Source of the DNA: Eubacterium sp.
Lineage (GTDB): Bacteria > Bacillota > Clostridia > Lachnospirales > Lachnospiraceae
Length of the DNA stretch: 6,848 bases
Assembly: GCA_020844525.1 (NCBI GenBank)
Contig: JAJGAH010000134.1
Location: 1-6,848, forward strand
Reading direction: 5' to 3'
The notes under the pieces are model-generated. The model searched no databases, was not told the DNA's origin, and saw only the letters and a program-made list of their open reading frames with translations. Shown here one piece after another: positions 1 through 5,471 of this stretch. Each line of letters begins with the position of its first letter. Position 1 is the first letter of the stretch. The translations under genes were made by a program, and so were the position numbers.

Positions 1-508
1 CCGCCGCGCTGGTCTTGGCCATCTGCATAAGAGACAGCATCCCTTCCTGCATCCGCGCACCGCCGCTGGCAGAAAAGATAATCAGCGGAAGCTTTCTCCT
101 GTCCGCCTCTTCTATGGCGATGGTCAGTTTTTCGCCCTCGGCGCTGCCCATGCTTCCCATCATAAAATTTCTGCTCAGCTCCGCCCCGACAGCATTTATT
201 CCTTCGATCCTTCCGACACCGGCAACACATCCCGCAGCATGCCCTGTGCTGTTCCTGTTTTCCTCCAGCTTCTCATGATAACCGGGAAACTGCAGAGGAT
301 CATTGCTCTTCAGATCAGGTTCGAATTCTTCAAGAAAAATACCGCCATCAAAAAGCGCAGCCAGATGGTCGCCGACCATACGCCGGCGTCCTTTCTTCTG
401 CCGCATTTTCCGGAATCCCAGAAGTGTCTTCCTTCTGTCAAAAAAAATGCCATCTGCTGTATTGATTTTTGCATCAAGCAATACCGTTCCCAGAATACTT
501 TTGCTCAT
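1..508 (-). CDS. accD: Acetyl-CoA carboxylase carboxyltransferase beta subunit, 5' part (runs off the left edge)
   Basis: Encodes the first 169 residues of the carboxyltransferase beta subunit, which with the alpha subunit moves the carboxyl group from carboxybiotin on BCCP to acetyl-CoA, giving malonyl-CoA in the cytoplasm. Seen directly: DPLQFPGY at about 70-77, FMMGSMGS at 115-122, and the highly conserved SASGGARMQEG (146-156) followed by SLMQMAKTSAA. The ATG at 508 follows the accC stop with no gap, and GGAGA lies 6 nt upstream, so the start is well supported. The odd point is the N-terminus. Family members normally carry a four-cysteine zinc ribbon before the crotonase-like fold; here residues 1-58 contain no cysteine and the matching stretch is Lys/Arg rich (DRRK at 24-27, RQKKGRRRM at 36-44). 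The only cysteine seen is C94. Whether the product is AccD alone or an AccD-AccA fusion cannot be told, because the 3' end is outside the window. Confidence 0.9.
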   Translation of the reverse strand, partial: MSKSILGTVLLDAKINTADGIFFDRRKTLLGFRKMRQKKGRRRMVGDHLAALFDGGIFLEEFEPDLKSNDPLQFPGYHEKLEENRNSTGHAAGCVAGVGRIEGINAVGAELSRNFMMGSMGSAEGEKLTIAIEEADRRKLPLIIFSASGGARMQEGMLSLMQMAKTSAA

Positions 509-1885
509 TTATGTTCTCCGGCTTTCCTCGCCCCACCGGATAATTGCGTCTGTATTTTTCTCCAGAAATCCGGTGTCCACATTTCCCGTTATAAAATCAT
601 TGTTGTACATGATCAGATACAGAAAATCGATGTTGGTGTCGATTCCCTCCACGGTCATCTCCTCCAGCGCGACCCGCATCTTCCGGATCGCCTCCAGCCT
701 GCCGGGAGCGTGTACAATGACCTTCGCAACCATGGAATCATAATAGGGGCTCACCATGGCTCCGTTGTACAGGGCACTTTCTATCCGCACACCATTCCCG
801 CCTGGAAAATGCAGAAAGGATACCCGCCCTGGACAGGGTGAAAAATTCCTTGCCGGGTTCTCGGCATTGATCCTGCATTCGATTGCATGCCCAGTCAGAT
901 GAATATCGCTCTGCTTATAGCCAAGAGAAAGCCCTGCCGCAATCCGGATCTGCTCCCGGATCAGATCTACACCGGTGACTGCCTCTGTGACCGGATGCTC
1001 CACCTGAATCCGGGTGTTCATTTCAATAAAGTAAAAATTATTTTCCCGGTCCAGCACAAACTCCACCGTGCCGGCACTCACATAATGCACTGCCTTTGCC
1101 GCCCGCAACGCAGCCTTGTGAATGGCGTCCCGCTGCTTCTGTGTCAGGATTCTGGCCGGTGATTCCTCCAGCAGCTTCTGGTTTCTGCGCTGCATGGAGC
1201 AGTCACGCTCTCCAAGCTGGATCAGATTGCCTTTGGTATCACCGAGAATCTGTACCTCAATGTGGTGGGGATGCTGGATCAGCTTCTCCAGATAGAGCGA
1301 TCCGTCGCCAAACGCAGAAAGTGCCTCTGCCTGTGCACTTTCATAGGCATTCTGGATTTCTGATGCATCAAAGGCCGTGCGCATGCCGCGTCCGCCTCCG
1401 CCTGCCGTAGCCTTCAGCAGCACCGGATAGCCGACCTTCTCCGCGATCTGCGCCGCCTCCTTCCAGTCCTTCAGGATTCCCTCTGACCCCGGAACAACGG
1501 GTACACCGTGCTTCTTCATCAGCGCCCTGGCACTCTGCTTGTCACCCATGTCACGAATCATCCGGGAGGAAGGACCAATGTAAGCAATGCCATTACTCTC
1601 ACATTTTTCTGCAAAATCCGCATTCTCGGAAAGAAAGCCATATCCAGGATGGATTGCCTCGCATTGATACTCCTTCGCTGCCGCAATCAGCGCATCCTGA
1701 TTCAGATAGCTCGCCGCTGCCGGTGCAGGCCCGATACAGACAGATTCCGTCGCGAACTGGACCGGAAGAGAATCCCTGTCCTCCGAAGAAAAGGCGATTA
1801 CAGTATCAATGCCCATTTCCTGACAGCATCTGAGAATCCGCATTGCGATTTCTCCCCGGTTTGCAATCAGTACCTTCCGGAACAT
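509..1885 (-). CDS. accC: Acetyl-CoA carboxylase, biotin carboxylase subunit
   Basis: Biotin carboxylase: uses ATP and bicarbonate to carboxylate biotin on BCCP, the first half-reaction of acetyl-CoA carboxylase. The 458-residue product is close to the usual length of about 450. Visible in order: the N-terminal domain starting FRKVLIANRGEIA with HPGYGFLSEN (79-88); an ATP-grasp domain with K116, K158 and the glycine loop GGGGRGMR (162-169), then HHIEVQILGD and ERDCSMQRR; the active-site strand EMNTRIQVEHPVTE (288-301) with R292 and E296; and the C-terminal domain with ECRINAE containing R338 and PYYDSM. All catalytic residues I can place by alignment from memory with the E. coli enzyme are kept. 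GGAGGAG lies 7 nt before the ATG, inside the 3' end of accB. The gaps are 1 nt to accB and 0 nt to accD, which argues for translational coupling. The carboxylases of pyruvate or propionyl-CoA have similar domains, but the acp, accB and accD neighbours settle the assignment. Confidence 0.97.
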   Translation of the reverse strand: MFRKVLIANRGEIAMRILRCCQEMGIDTVIAFSSEDRDSLPVQFATESVCIGPAPAAASYLNQDALIAAAKEYQCEAIHPGYGFLSENADFAEKCESNGIAYIGPSSRMIRDMGDKQSARALMKKHGVPVVPGSEGILKDWKEAAQIAEKVGYPVLLKATAGGGGRGMRTAFDASEIQNAYESAQAEALSAFGDGSLYLEKLIQHPHHIEVQILGDTKGNLIQLGERDCSMQRRNQKLLEESPARILTQKQRDAIHKAALRAAKAVHYVSAGTVEFVLDRENNFYFIEMNTRIQVEHPVTEAVTGVDLIREQIRIAAGLSLGYKQSDIHLTGHAIECRINAENPARNFSPCPGRVSFLHFPGGNGVRIESALYNGAMVSPYYDSMVAKVIVHAPGRLEAIRKMRVALEEMTVEGIDTNIDFLYLIMYNNDFITGNVDTGFLEKNTDAIIRWGEESRRT

Positions 1886-1886
1886 C

Positions 1887-2420
1887 TCAGCACTCCTCCA
1901 TCGTGATTAAGACTGCATCATACGCAGCAAAGCTTGCATCGTCGACCAGGATTTCATGAATGACACCATCACATGGGGCAGCAATTTCATTCATCATCTT
2001 CATTGCCTCCACCAGACCGACAACATCTCCTTTTTTTACCTTCTGCCCCTCTTCCACATAGGGCTTCTCTCCCGGTTTTGAAGCACGGTAAAAAATACCT
2101 GCCAGCGGTGTCCTGATCTGAACCAGCTTTTCCGCCTCCGATGCAGATGCCTTCTCTGGTACAGACTCCTTCGGCTCCCCATTGTCTCCCTTCAGAGAAA
2201 CCGTCTGCTCTGCCCTCTCATCACTCTGACCCGGGACTATTGCAGAATGGGAAGCAGGTGTGGACTGCGGGAGGAGTTCCTGATCTGACGCCATCGCCCT
2301 GCATACCGCTTCATTTCTCAATTCCAGCGTCCCATCCTGGGTCGTGTACCTGAACCTGCTAAGACCCGATTTCTGAAACCCCATCATCAGTGCCTGCAGT
2401 TCATCTACTGAATAACTCAT
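1887..2420 (-). CDS. accB: Acetyl-CoA carboxylase biotin carboxyl carrier protein (BCCP)
   Basis: Carries the covalently bound biotin that shuttles carboxyl groups between AccC and the carboxyltransferase. The 177-residue product has a short N-terminal helical part (about 1-38, VDELQALMMGF and LELRN), a long low-complexity linker rich in Ser, Glu, Ala and Pro (about 42-97), and a C-terminal biotinyl domain (about 99-176). The biotin site is EAMKM at 138-142, so K141 is the expected biotinylated lysine. The segment between the first strands (RASKPGEKPYVEEGQKV) matches the protruding 'thumb' typical of acetyl-CoA carboxylase BCCPs. An in-frame GTG at 2453 would add 11 residues, but the ATG at 2420 has GGAGG 6 nt upstream and the following residues fit the family start, so 2420 is preferred. 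It sits 74 nt downstream of acp and 1 nt upstream of accC. The linker is long compared with many BCCPs, and its sequence is unlikely to be conserved. Confidence 0.95.
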   Translation of the reverse strand: MSYSVDELQALMMGFQKSGLSRFRYTTQDGTLELRNEAVCRAMASDQELLPQSTPASHSAIVPGQSDERAEQTVSLKGDNGEPKESVPEKASASEAEKLVQIRTPLAGIFYRASKPGEKPYVEEGQKVKKGDVVGLVEAMKMMNEIAAPCDGVIHEILVDDASFAAYDAVLITMEEC

Positions 2421-2426
2421 TACAAA

Positions 2427-2431
2427 CCTCC
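2427..2431 (-). promoter_or_regulatory. Ribosome binding site that decides the accB start
   Basis: GGAGG on the minus strand, 6 nt before the ATG at 2420. It lies inside the coding frame that would be used from the GTG at 2453, and that GTG has no comparable site, so the shorter BCCP is the likely product. Confidence 0.8.
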
Positions 2432-2494
2432 ATACCCGGCGCACAACTGCCACAGGAAAATACCCTTCCAGCGGAAACCCCTCTGCCTCAGCAA

Positions 2495-2731
2495 TCAGTC
2501 TTCCTTATGTGCATTGATATAATCCACAACGCTTTGCACCGTGTGCAGATTCGGCAGTTCCTCATCCGGCACAGTAATGCCGAAGTTCTCCTCAACAGCC
2601 ATCATCAATTCCACCACATCCAGAGAATCCGCCTTCAGGTCCTTGAAAAAATCAGATTCCGGCTTAATCTCATCTCCATCAAAGCTCAGGGTATCGATAA
2701 TAATTTCCTTAACCTTCTCAAATGTATCCAT
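2495..2731 (-). CDS. acpP: Acyl carrier protein
   Basis: Small acidic carrier that holds growing acyl chains on a 4'-phosphopantetheine arm during fatty acid synthesis in the cytoplasm. The 78-residue product is the usual length for a bacterial ACP. The attachment motif DSLD lies at 35-38 with S36 as the modified serine, followed by the helix VVELMMAVEENFGI and the PDEEL turn that are typical of the fold. The frame is open upstream to 2764, but the ATG at 2731 has AAAGGAG 7 nt upstream and gives the standard N-terminus MDTFEKVKEII. It is the first gene of the acp-accBCD operon and lies directly behind a strong promoter. No fab gene is next to it in the window, so I cannot exclude that the genome has a second acp in a fab cluster. 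Confidence 0.95.
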   Translation of the reverse strand: MDTFEKVKEIIIDTLSFDGDEIKPESDFFKDLKADSLDVVELMMAVEENFGITVPDEELPNLHTVQSVVDYINAHKED

Positions 2732-2738
2732 CGTTCCG

Positions 2739-2745
2739 CTCCTTT
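2739..2745 (-). promoter_or_regulatory. Ribosome binding site that decides the acpP start
   Basis: AAAGGAG on the minus strand, spaced 7 nt from the ATG at 2731. No comparable site was seen for the upstream in-frame start at 2764, so it supports the 78-residue ACP. Confidence 0.8.
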
Positions 2746-2779
2746 GCACCGTGTTCTTATACAATTCCCAACATTGTTT

Positions 2780-2801
2780 AAATTATTTAGTTAAATAATT
2801 T
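2780..2801 (-). promoter_or_regulatory. Palindromic operator-like site 1 in the acp leader
   Basis: A perfect inverted repeat with 10-bp arms (AAATTATTTA and TAAATAATTT on the minus strand) around a 2-bp centre (AC). It lies about 15-36 nt downstream of the predicted transcription start and ends 48 nt before the acp start codon. Its core TATTTA-NN-TAAATA recurs in site 2. The position suits repression by blocking RNA polymerase. The sequence does not match the FapR consensus as I remember it and only loosely resembles the AT-rich sites of FabT/MarR-type fatty-acid regulators, so the regulator is not named. A weak hairpin in the RNA is the alternative reading. Confidence 0.65.
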
Positions 2802-2822
2802 TATCTATTTGCTTCGAGGGTT

Positions 2823-2851
2823 ACTATACCCCTGTGCAAAAGCCCTGTCAA
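2823..2851 (-). promoter_or_regulatory. Sigma-A type promoter of the acp-accBCD operon
   Basis: On the minus strand, a perfect -35 (TTGACA, 2851-2846) and a -10 of TATAGT (2828-2823, five of six consensus bases) are separated by exactly 17 bp. Transcription would start near 2816, giving an untranslated leader of about 85 nt before acp. Palindrome 1 lies just downstream and palindrome 2 just upstream of this promoter. Confidence 0.85.
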
Positions 2852-2862
2852 TATATTTCAGG

Positions 2863-2878
2863 ATATTTATCTAAATAT
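2863..2878 (-). promoter_or_regulatory. Palindromic operator-like site 2 upstream of the acp promoter
   Basis: A perfect inverted repeat with 7-bp arms (ATATTTA and TAAATAT) around the 2-bp centre GA. The core TATTTA-NN-TAAATA is the same as in site 1, and the two centres are 80 bp apart on either side of the promoter. It lies 12 bp upstream of the -35. The shared core in AT-rich DNA could partly be chance, but both arms and spacing agree. Confidence 0.55.
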
Positions 2879-2891
2879 TTTTAATTTTAAT

Positions 2892-2908
2892 CCTGGCCAT
2901 TTGCCAGG
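2892..2908. repeat. Short hairpin between the divergent promoters
   Basis: CCTGGC and GCCAGG form a perfect 6-bp stem around a 5-nt loop (CATTT). Neither strand has a clear U-run after the stem, and no gene ends here, so it is not a convincing terminator. Its role is unknown. Confidence 0.4.
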
Positions 2909-2926
2909 CTTCACGCGGACAGGGAT

Positions 2927-2995
2927 TCCATAGCCCATTTGTCGGAGCATTAGCGGCCGTTACAACCGGTTTGCAAACGACGACAGCGCTATGGA
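2927..2995. repeat. Imperfect long inverted repeat upstream of yqeY
   Basis: TCCATAGC (2927-2934) and GCTATGGA (2988-2995) form a perfect 8-bp outer stem. Further in, shorter matches (GTCG/CGAC and GCA/TGC) and an inner CCGTT/AACCGG pairing allow an interrupted stem about 69 nt long. It ends 7 nt before the predicted -35 of the yqeY-like gene. It could be a cruciform, a relic of a small repeat element or part of a small RNA; nothing in the sequence decides between these. Confidence 0.35.
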
Positions 2996-3002
2996 CTTTG
3001 CG

Positions 3003-3032
3003 TTGCAGACATGCAAAGAACCGTGCTATACT
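3003..3032 (+). promoter_or_regulatory. Likely promoter of the yqeY-like gene
   Basis: TTGCAG (3003-3008) as -35 and TATACT (3027-3032) as -10 are separated by 18 bp. Transcription would begin near 3039, leaving a leader of about 20 nt that contains the ribosome binding site AGAGGTG. Confidence 0.6.
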
Positions 3033-3057
3033 TGGATGCGAAAAGAGGTGTTTAATA

Positions 3058-3495
3058 ATGCAGTTTGAAAAATTACAGAAAGACATGATCGCGGCCATGA
3101 AGGCCCGTGACAAGGTCAGAAAAGATACCATTGCCGCACTGGTTTCCGGAGCAAAGAAGATTGCCATTGATGAGGGCAGCCGTGACAACATCACGGAGGA
3201 TATCACAGACCGTGCCATCATGAAGGAGCTGCGCGCAGCAAAGGAGCAGTATGAGAGCTGCCCGGATTCCAGAGCGGATTTAAAAGCGGAATATAAGACC
3301 CGCTTTGATATCATCAGCGAATATGCACCGAAGATGATGTCTGAGGACCAGATCCGTGAAGTACTGCAGACAAAGTTTGCGGACGTTCTCGCCACAAAGA
3401 ACAAAGGACAGATCATGAAGAATGTCATGCCCGCACTCAAGGGAAAGGCTGACGGAAAGACTATCAGCAAAATCGTCGCGGAGCTTTGCAGCTGA
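3058..3495 (+). CDS. yqeY: GatB/YqeY domain protein
   Basis: A 145-residue cytoplasmic protein of the YqeY family, close to the family's usual length of about 150. The domain resembles the C-terminal, tRNA-binding part of the amidotransferase subunit GatB, but the cellular role of stand-alone YqeY proteins is not well established. Visible hallmarks are the N-terminal LQKDMIAAMKARDKVRKDTI (3-25 region), the charged helical middle (about 45-85), and the C-terminal KGQIMKNVMPALKGKADGK (116-134) followed by TISKIVAEL. The frame is open from 2971, but the ATG at 3058 has AGAGGTG 7 nt upstream and gives the family N-terminus. It appears to be transcribed alone from its own promoter, divergent from the acp operon, and is followed 22 nt downstream by a strong terminator. 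In some bacteria it lies near rpsU or dnaG; neither is visible here. Confidence 0.9.
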   Translation: MQFEKLQKDMIAAMKARDKVRKDTIAALVSGAKKIAIDEGSRDNITEDITDRAIMKELRAAKEQYESCPDSRADLKAEYKTRFDIISEYAPKMMSEDQIREVLQTKFADVLATKNKGQIMKNVMPALKGKADGKTISKIVAELCS

Positions 3496-3517
3496 AATTA
3501 CACCTGATCGTTCATTC

Positions 3518-3562
3518 ATCCCCTGCGTCCGACGTGGACAGACAGGGGATTTTAAATTTTAT
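3518..3562 (+). terminator. Rho-independent terminator after yqeY
   Basis: ATCCCCTG (3518-3525) pairs perfectly with CAGGGGAT (3543-3550), and an inner stem GTCC/GGAC (3527-3530, 3536-3539) extends it. A T-rich tract (TTTAAATTTTATT) follows. It isolates yqeY from the regulator gene downstream. Confidence 0.85.
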
Positions 3563-3629
3563 TATTAGCCTATTAATGAAGAAGGATTGCAGAAGATTTT
3601 TCTGAAAAATAGGAGACAAGGGGTCAGAT

Positions 3630-4337
3630 ATGGAGAGAATACCAGTAAAATTACGTTCTGACTGCATCAATATCATGAAAAAAAGTTATCTGTTCCAGGG
3701 TCTCACGGAGGACCAGCTTCAGCAGCTTCTGGACAGCAGCTACCTCCGGACACAGCAGTTCCGTAAGGGGGAACAGATTTTTGATGAATCGGACAAGCCG
3801 ACGGATATCATGCTTCTGATCAGGGGAAATCTCGTCATTGCCCAGAATACCCTGAGCGGAAAGCGGATGATTCTCTCCAGAATTACCGATCCCGGGGATA
3901 CCTTTGGAGAGGTTTATGTCTTCAAGCACCTGCCATCCTACGACATGTATGCAGAAACGCTGGAGCCGACAGCGATCCTTTTTGTAAATGCATCCCTGCT
4001 TTCTGACCAGTGCGATAAGAAATACATGCAGAGCGCAGACCGGATGGTGCGGAATCAGCTGATGATGTTCGCCTCGAAGGCCTATACGATGAACAGACGG
4101 CTTCGCATTCTTGGAAGTCCGAGTATACGTGAGAAGATCGCACGGCTGCTCATTGAACGGCAGGGCAGTGGCAACCGGGTCCGTGTCATGCCGCGCGAGG
4201 AAATGGCCGATTACCTGAATGTCACCCGTCCCTCCCTCTCAAGGGAGATCAGTGCGATGGTGAAGGAAGGCATTATCCGGAACGAGGGGCAGACTCTGGT
4301 CATTCTGGATCAGGAAAAGCTCGAAGAATATATCTGA
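3630..4337 (+). CDS. Crp/Fnr-family transcriptional regulator
   Basis: A 235-residue DNA-binding regulator with the two-domain Crp/Fnr layout: a cyclic-nucleotide-binding-like beta-roll (about 20-125), a long dimerisation helix (about 126-160), and a C-terminal winged helix-turn-helix (about 165-233). In the effector domain FRKGEQIFDE (44-53) and PGDTFGEV (88-95) match the family. The helix-turn-helix is clear: REEMADYLNVTRPSLSREISAM (189-210), with the recognition helix near 199-210. The position where cAMP-binding members have an arginine (E-R-S-A in E. coli Crp) reads S-Y-D-M-Y-A, so cAMP binding is unlikely. Only two cysteines (C12, C128) are present, so an Fnr-type iron-sulfur cluster is also unlikely. 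The effector is unknown. The ATG has AAGGGG 6 nt upstream. The permease gene 117 nt downstream, with no terminator between, is a plausible target or operon partner. No convincing promoter was identified. Confidence 0.9.
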   Translation: MERIPVKLRSDCINIMKKSYLFQGLTEDQLQQLLDSSYLRTQQFRKGEQIFDESDKPTDIMLLIRGNLVIAQNTLSGKRMILSRITDPGDTFGEVYVFKHLPSYDMYAETLEPTAILFVNASLLSDQCDKKYMQSADRMVRNQLMMFASKAYTMNRRLRILGSPSIREKIARLLIERQGSGNRVRVMPREEMADYLNVTRPSLSREISAMVKEGIIRNEGQTLVILDQEKLEEYI

Positions 4338-4434
4338 TAATGCACGACATGAAAACAACAAGAGCAATATTCCTGTCCGCCAATTGAAGCACCACCAAAA
4401 AAATCAAACAGAATTGAAAACTATGTGACAAATC

Positions 4435-4446
4435 AGGAGAAGAAAG
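4435..4446 (+). promoter_or_regulatory. Purine-rich ribosome binding region for the permease
   Basis: AGGAGA at 4435-4440 runs into AGAAAG at 4441-4446, ending 8 nt before the ATG at 4455. It falls inside the coding frame if the GTG at 4425 were used, and that GTG has no purine-rich site before it, so the ATG at 4455 is favoured. The best part (AGGAG) is about 15 nt from the ATG, longer than ideal. Confidence 0.5.
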
Positions 4447-4454
4447 AAAATCCC

Positions 4455-5399
4455 ATGTCCAATCTGATCTTTAGTATGAATGCAACCCTTCCCATTTTTC
4501 TGGTAATGATGCTGGGTTATTTTTTCCGAAGGACAGGTATCATTGACGAATCCTTTGCCGGGAAGATGAATACCTTTGTGTTTAAAATTGCATTGCCGGT
4601 CAGTCTGTTCTCACAGCTGGATTCGGTAGATTTCGCAGAGGTCTGGGACGCAGAATATGTGCTGTTCTGTTTCCTTGCAACACTCATCAGCATCGGCATC
4701 GCCGTCCTGGTTTCCTTTATCTTCCGTGACAGGGATGTCCGCGGCGAATTCGTGCAGGGATCTTACAGGAGCAGCGCTTCCCTTCTTGGCATGGCCTATA
4801 TAGAGAACATTTATGGAACAGCCAGCATGGGCTCCCTGATGATGCTCGGCAGCGTGCCCTTGTATAATGTGATGGCGGTCCTGGTTCTTTCCCTGATGAA
4901 CGGAAGCGGAGAAGGTCTGGACCGGAAACGACTGAAAAGCGCCCTGCGGGGTATTCTCACCAATCCCATCATCTGGGGCATTCTTCTGGGCTTTGCCTGG
5001 GCAATAACCGGATGGAAAATGCCTGACATGCTTCAGACCACCATCATCTACATCGGCCGCCTGGCAAGTCCGATGGGACTTCTGGCAATGGGTGCAAGCC
5101 TGCAGTTCCGTGAAATCCGCGGCCGGCTCGCTCCGATTCTGACAGGGTCCTTCCTGAAGCTGATCGGCTTCACTGCCCTCTTTCTTCCAGCGGCAGTATG
5201 GCTCGGATTCCGAAAGGAGAAACTTATTGCAGCCCTGATCATGCTGGGCTCTGCAAGCACCGTCGCCGGCTATGTCATGGCAAAAAATATGAACCACGAG
5301 GGCACTGTGTCCTCCGGCATCGTGATGATCACTACACTTGGCAGCGTATTCACCCTGACCTTCTGGATCTGGCTGCTGCGCAGCATGGGGATGGTCTGA
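4455..5399 (+). CDS. AEC-family (auxin efflux carrier type) permease
   Basis: A 314-residue integral membrane transporter of the AEC family, whose bacterial members include malate and malonate permeases and many uncharacterised carriers. About ten hydrophobic segments can be placed (near 8-24, 42-56, 66-90, 105-118, 127-148, 165-185, 195-216, 228-250, 256-277, 286-309), matching the family's usual ten helices in two repeats of five. The family signature NTFVFKIALPVSLF (39-52) is present in the second helix, and SASTVAGYVMAKNMN (266-280) resembles the conserved loop in the second half. A GTG at 4425 would add ten polar residues but lacks a ribosome binding site, so the ATG at 4455 was chosen. 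The substrate cannot be read from sequence. A malonate or other dicarboxylate carrier is possible, but no decarboxylase or other metabolic gene stands beside it. The upstream Crp/Fnr-type gene is a candidate regulator. Confidence 0.88.
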   Translation: MSNLIFSMNATLPIFLVMMLGYFFRRTGIIDESFAGKMNTFVFKIALPVSLFSQLDSVDFAEVWDAEYVLFCFLATLISIGIAVLVSFIFRDRDVRGEFVQGSYRSSASLLGMAYIENIYGTASMGSLMMLGSVPLYNVMAVLVLSLMNGSGEGLDRKRLKSALRGILTNPIIWGILLGFAWAITGWKMPDMLQTTIIYIGRLASPMGLLAMGASLQFREIRGRLAPILTGSFLKLIGFTALFLPAAVWLGFRKEKLIAALIMLGSASTVAGYVMAKNMNHEGTVSSGIVMITTLGSVFTLTFWIWLLRSMGMV

Positions 5400-5404
5400 A
5401 AAAA

Positions 5405-5447
5405 GAAAAGACCCGGCGGTCATCAAATAACCGGCGAGTCTTTTCTC
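5405..5447. terminator. Bidirectional terminator between the convergent permease and EAL genes
   Basis: GAAAAGACCCGGCGGT (5405-5420) pairs with ACCGGCGAGTCTTTTC (5430-5445) over 16 positions with two mismatches, around a 9-nt loop. Read on the plus strand it ends in TCTTTTCTC; read on the minus strand it ends in TCTTTTCTTTTTTC. It starts 6 nt after the permease stop and lies about 45 nt after the EAL stop, so it can serve both genes. Confidence 0.8.
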
Positions 5448-5471
5448 AATCCTGGATTTCTCAATCCTGAA
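5442..5471. repeat. Two-copy 15-nt tandem repeat beside the terminator
   Basis: TTTCTCAATCCTG occurs at 5442-5454 and again at 5457-5469, giving two 15-nt units that differ at one base. It overlaps the right arm of the terminator stem and is probably a small slippage duplication. Confidence 0.7.

Noticed and set aside
350..508. A frameshift hiding the AccD zinc-ribbon cysteines
   Set aside because: I read the other two minus-strand frames over this stretch; both contain stops or show no CxxC pair with AccD-like neighbours, so no simple shift restores the ribbon.
239..841. A 200-codon open frame on the plus strand across accD and accC
   Set aside because: It lies antisense to two clearly conserved genes, has no good ribosome binding site and no recognisable protein motif; it is a shadow frame.
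2892..2908. The CCTGGC/GCCAGG hairpin as a transcription terminator
   Set aside because: No U-run follows on either strand and no gene ends into it.
2871..3470. A 199-codon minus-strand frame opposite yqeY
   Set aside because: Antisense to a well-supported gene and it contains no recognised family motif. Its hydrophobic look comes from reading a Lys/Glu/Ile-rich gene backwards.
3551..3629. A promoter for the Crp/Fnr-type gene (TATTAA near 3571 or TTGCAG at 3587)
   Set aside because: TATTAA has no usable -35 at the right distance, and TTGCAG would put its -10 over the ribosome binding site. A promoter is likely present, but I cannot place it.
4338..4454. A Crp- or Fnr-type binding site upstream of the permease (TGTGA at 4424)
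   Set aside because: The half-site TGTGA is not followed by a matching TCACA at the right distance, and no TTGAT-N4-ATCAA palindrome is present.
4611..5426. A 271-codon open frame on the minus strand opposite the AEC permease
   Set aside because: It mirrors a real membrane protein gene, is rich in His, Gln and Cys without any known motif, and crosses the terminator; treated as a shadow.
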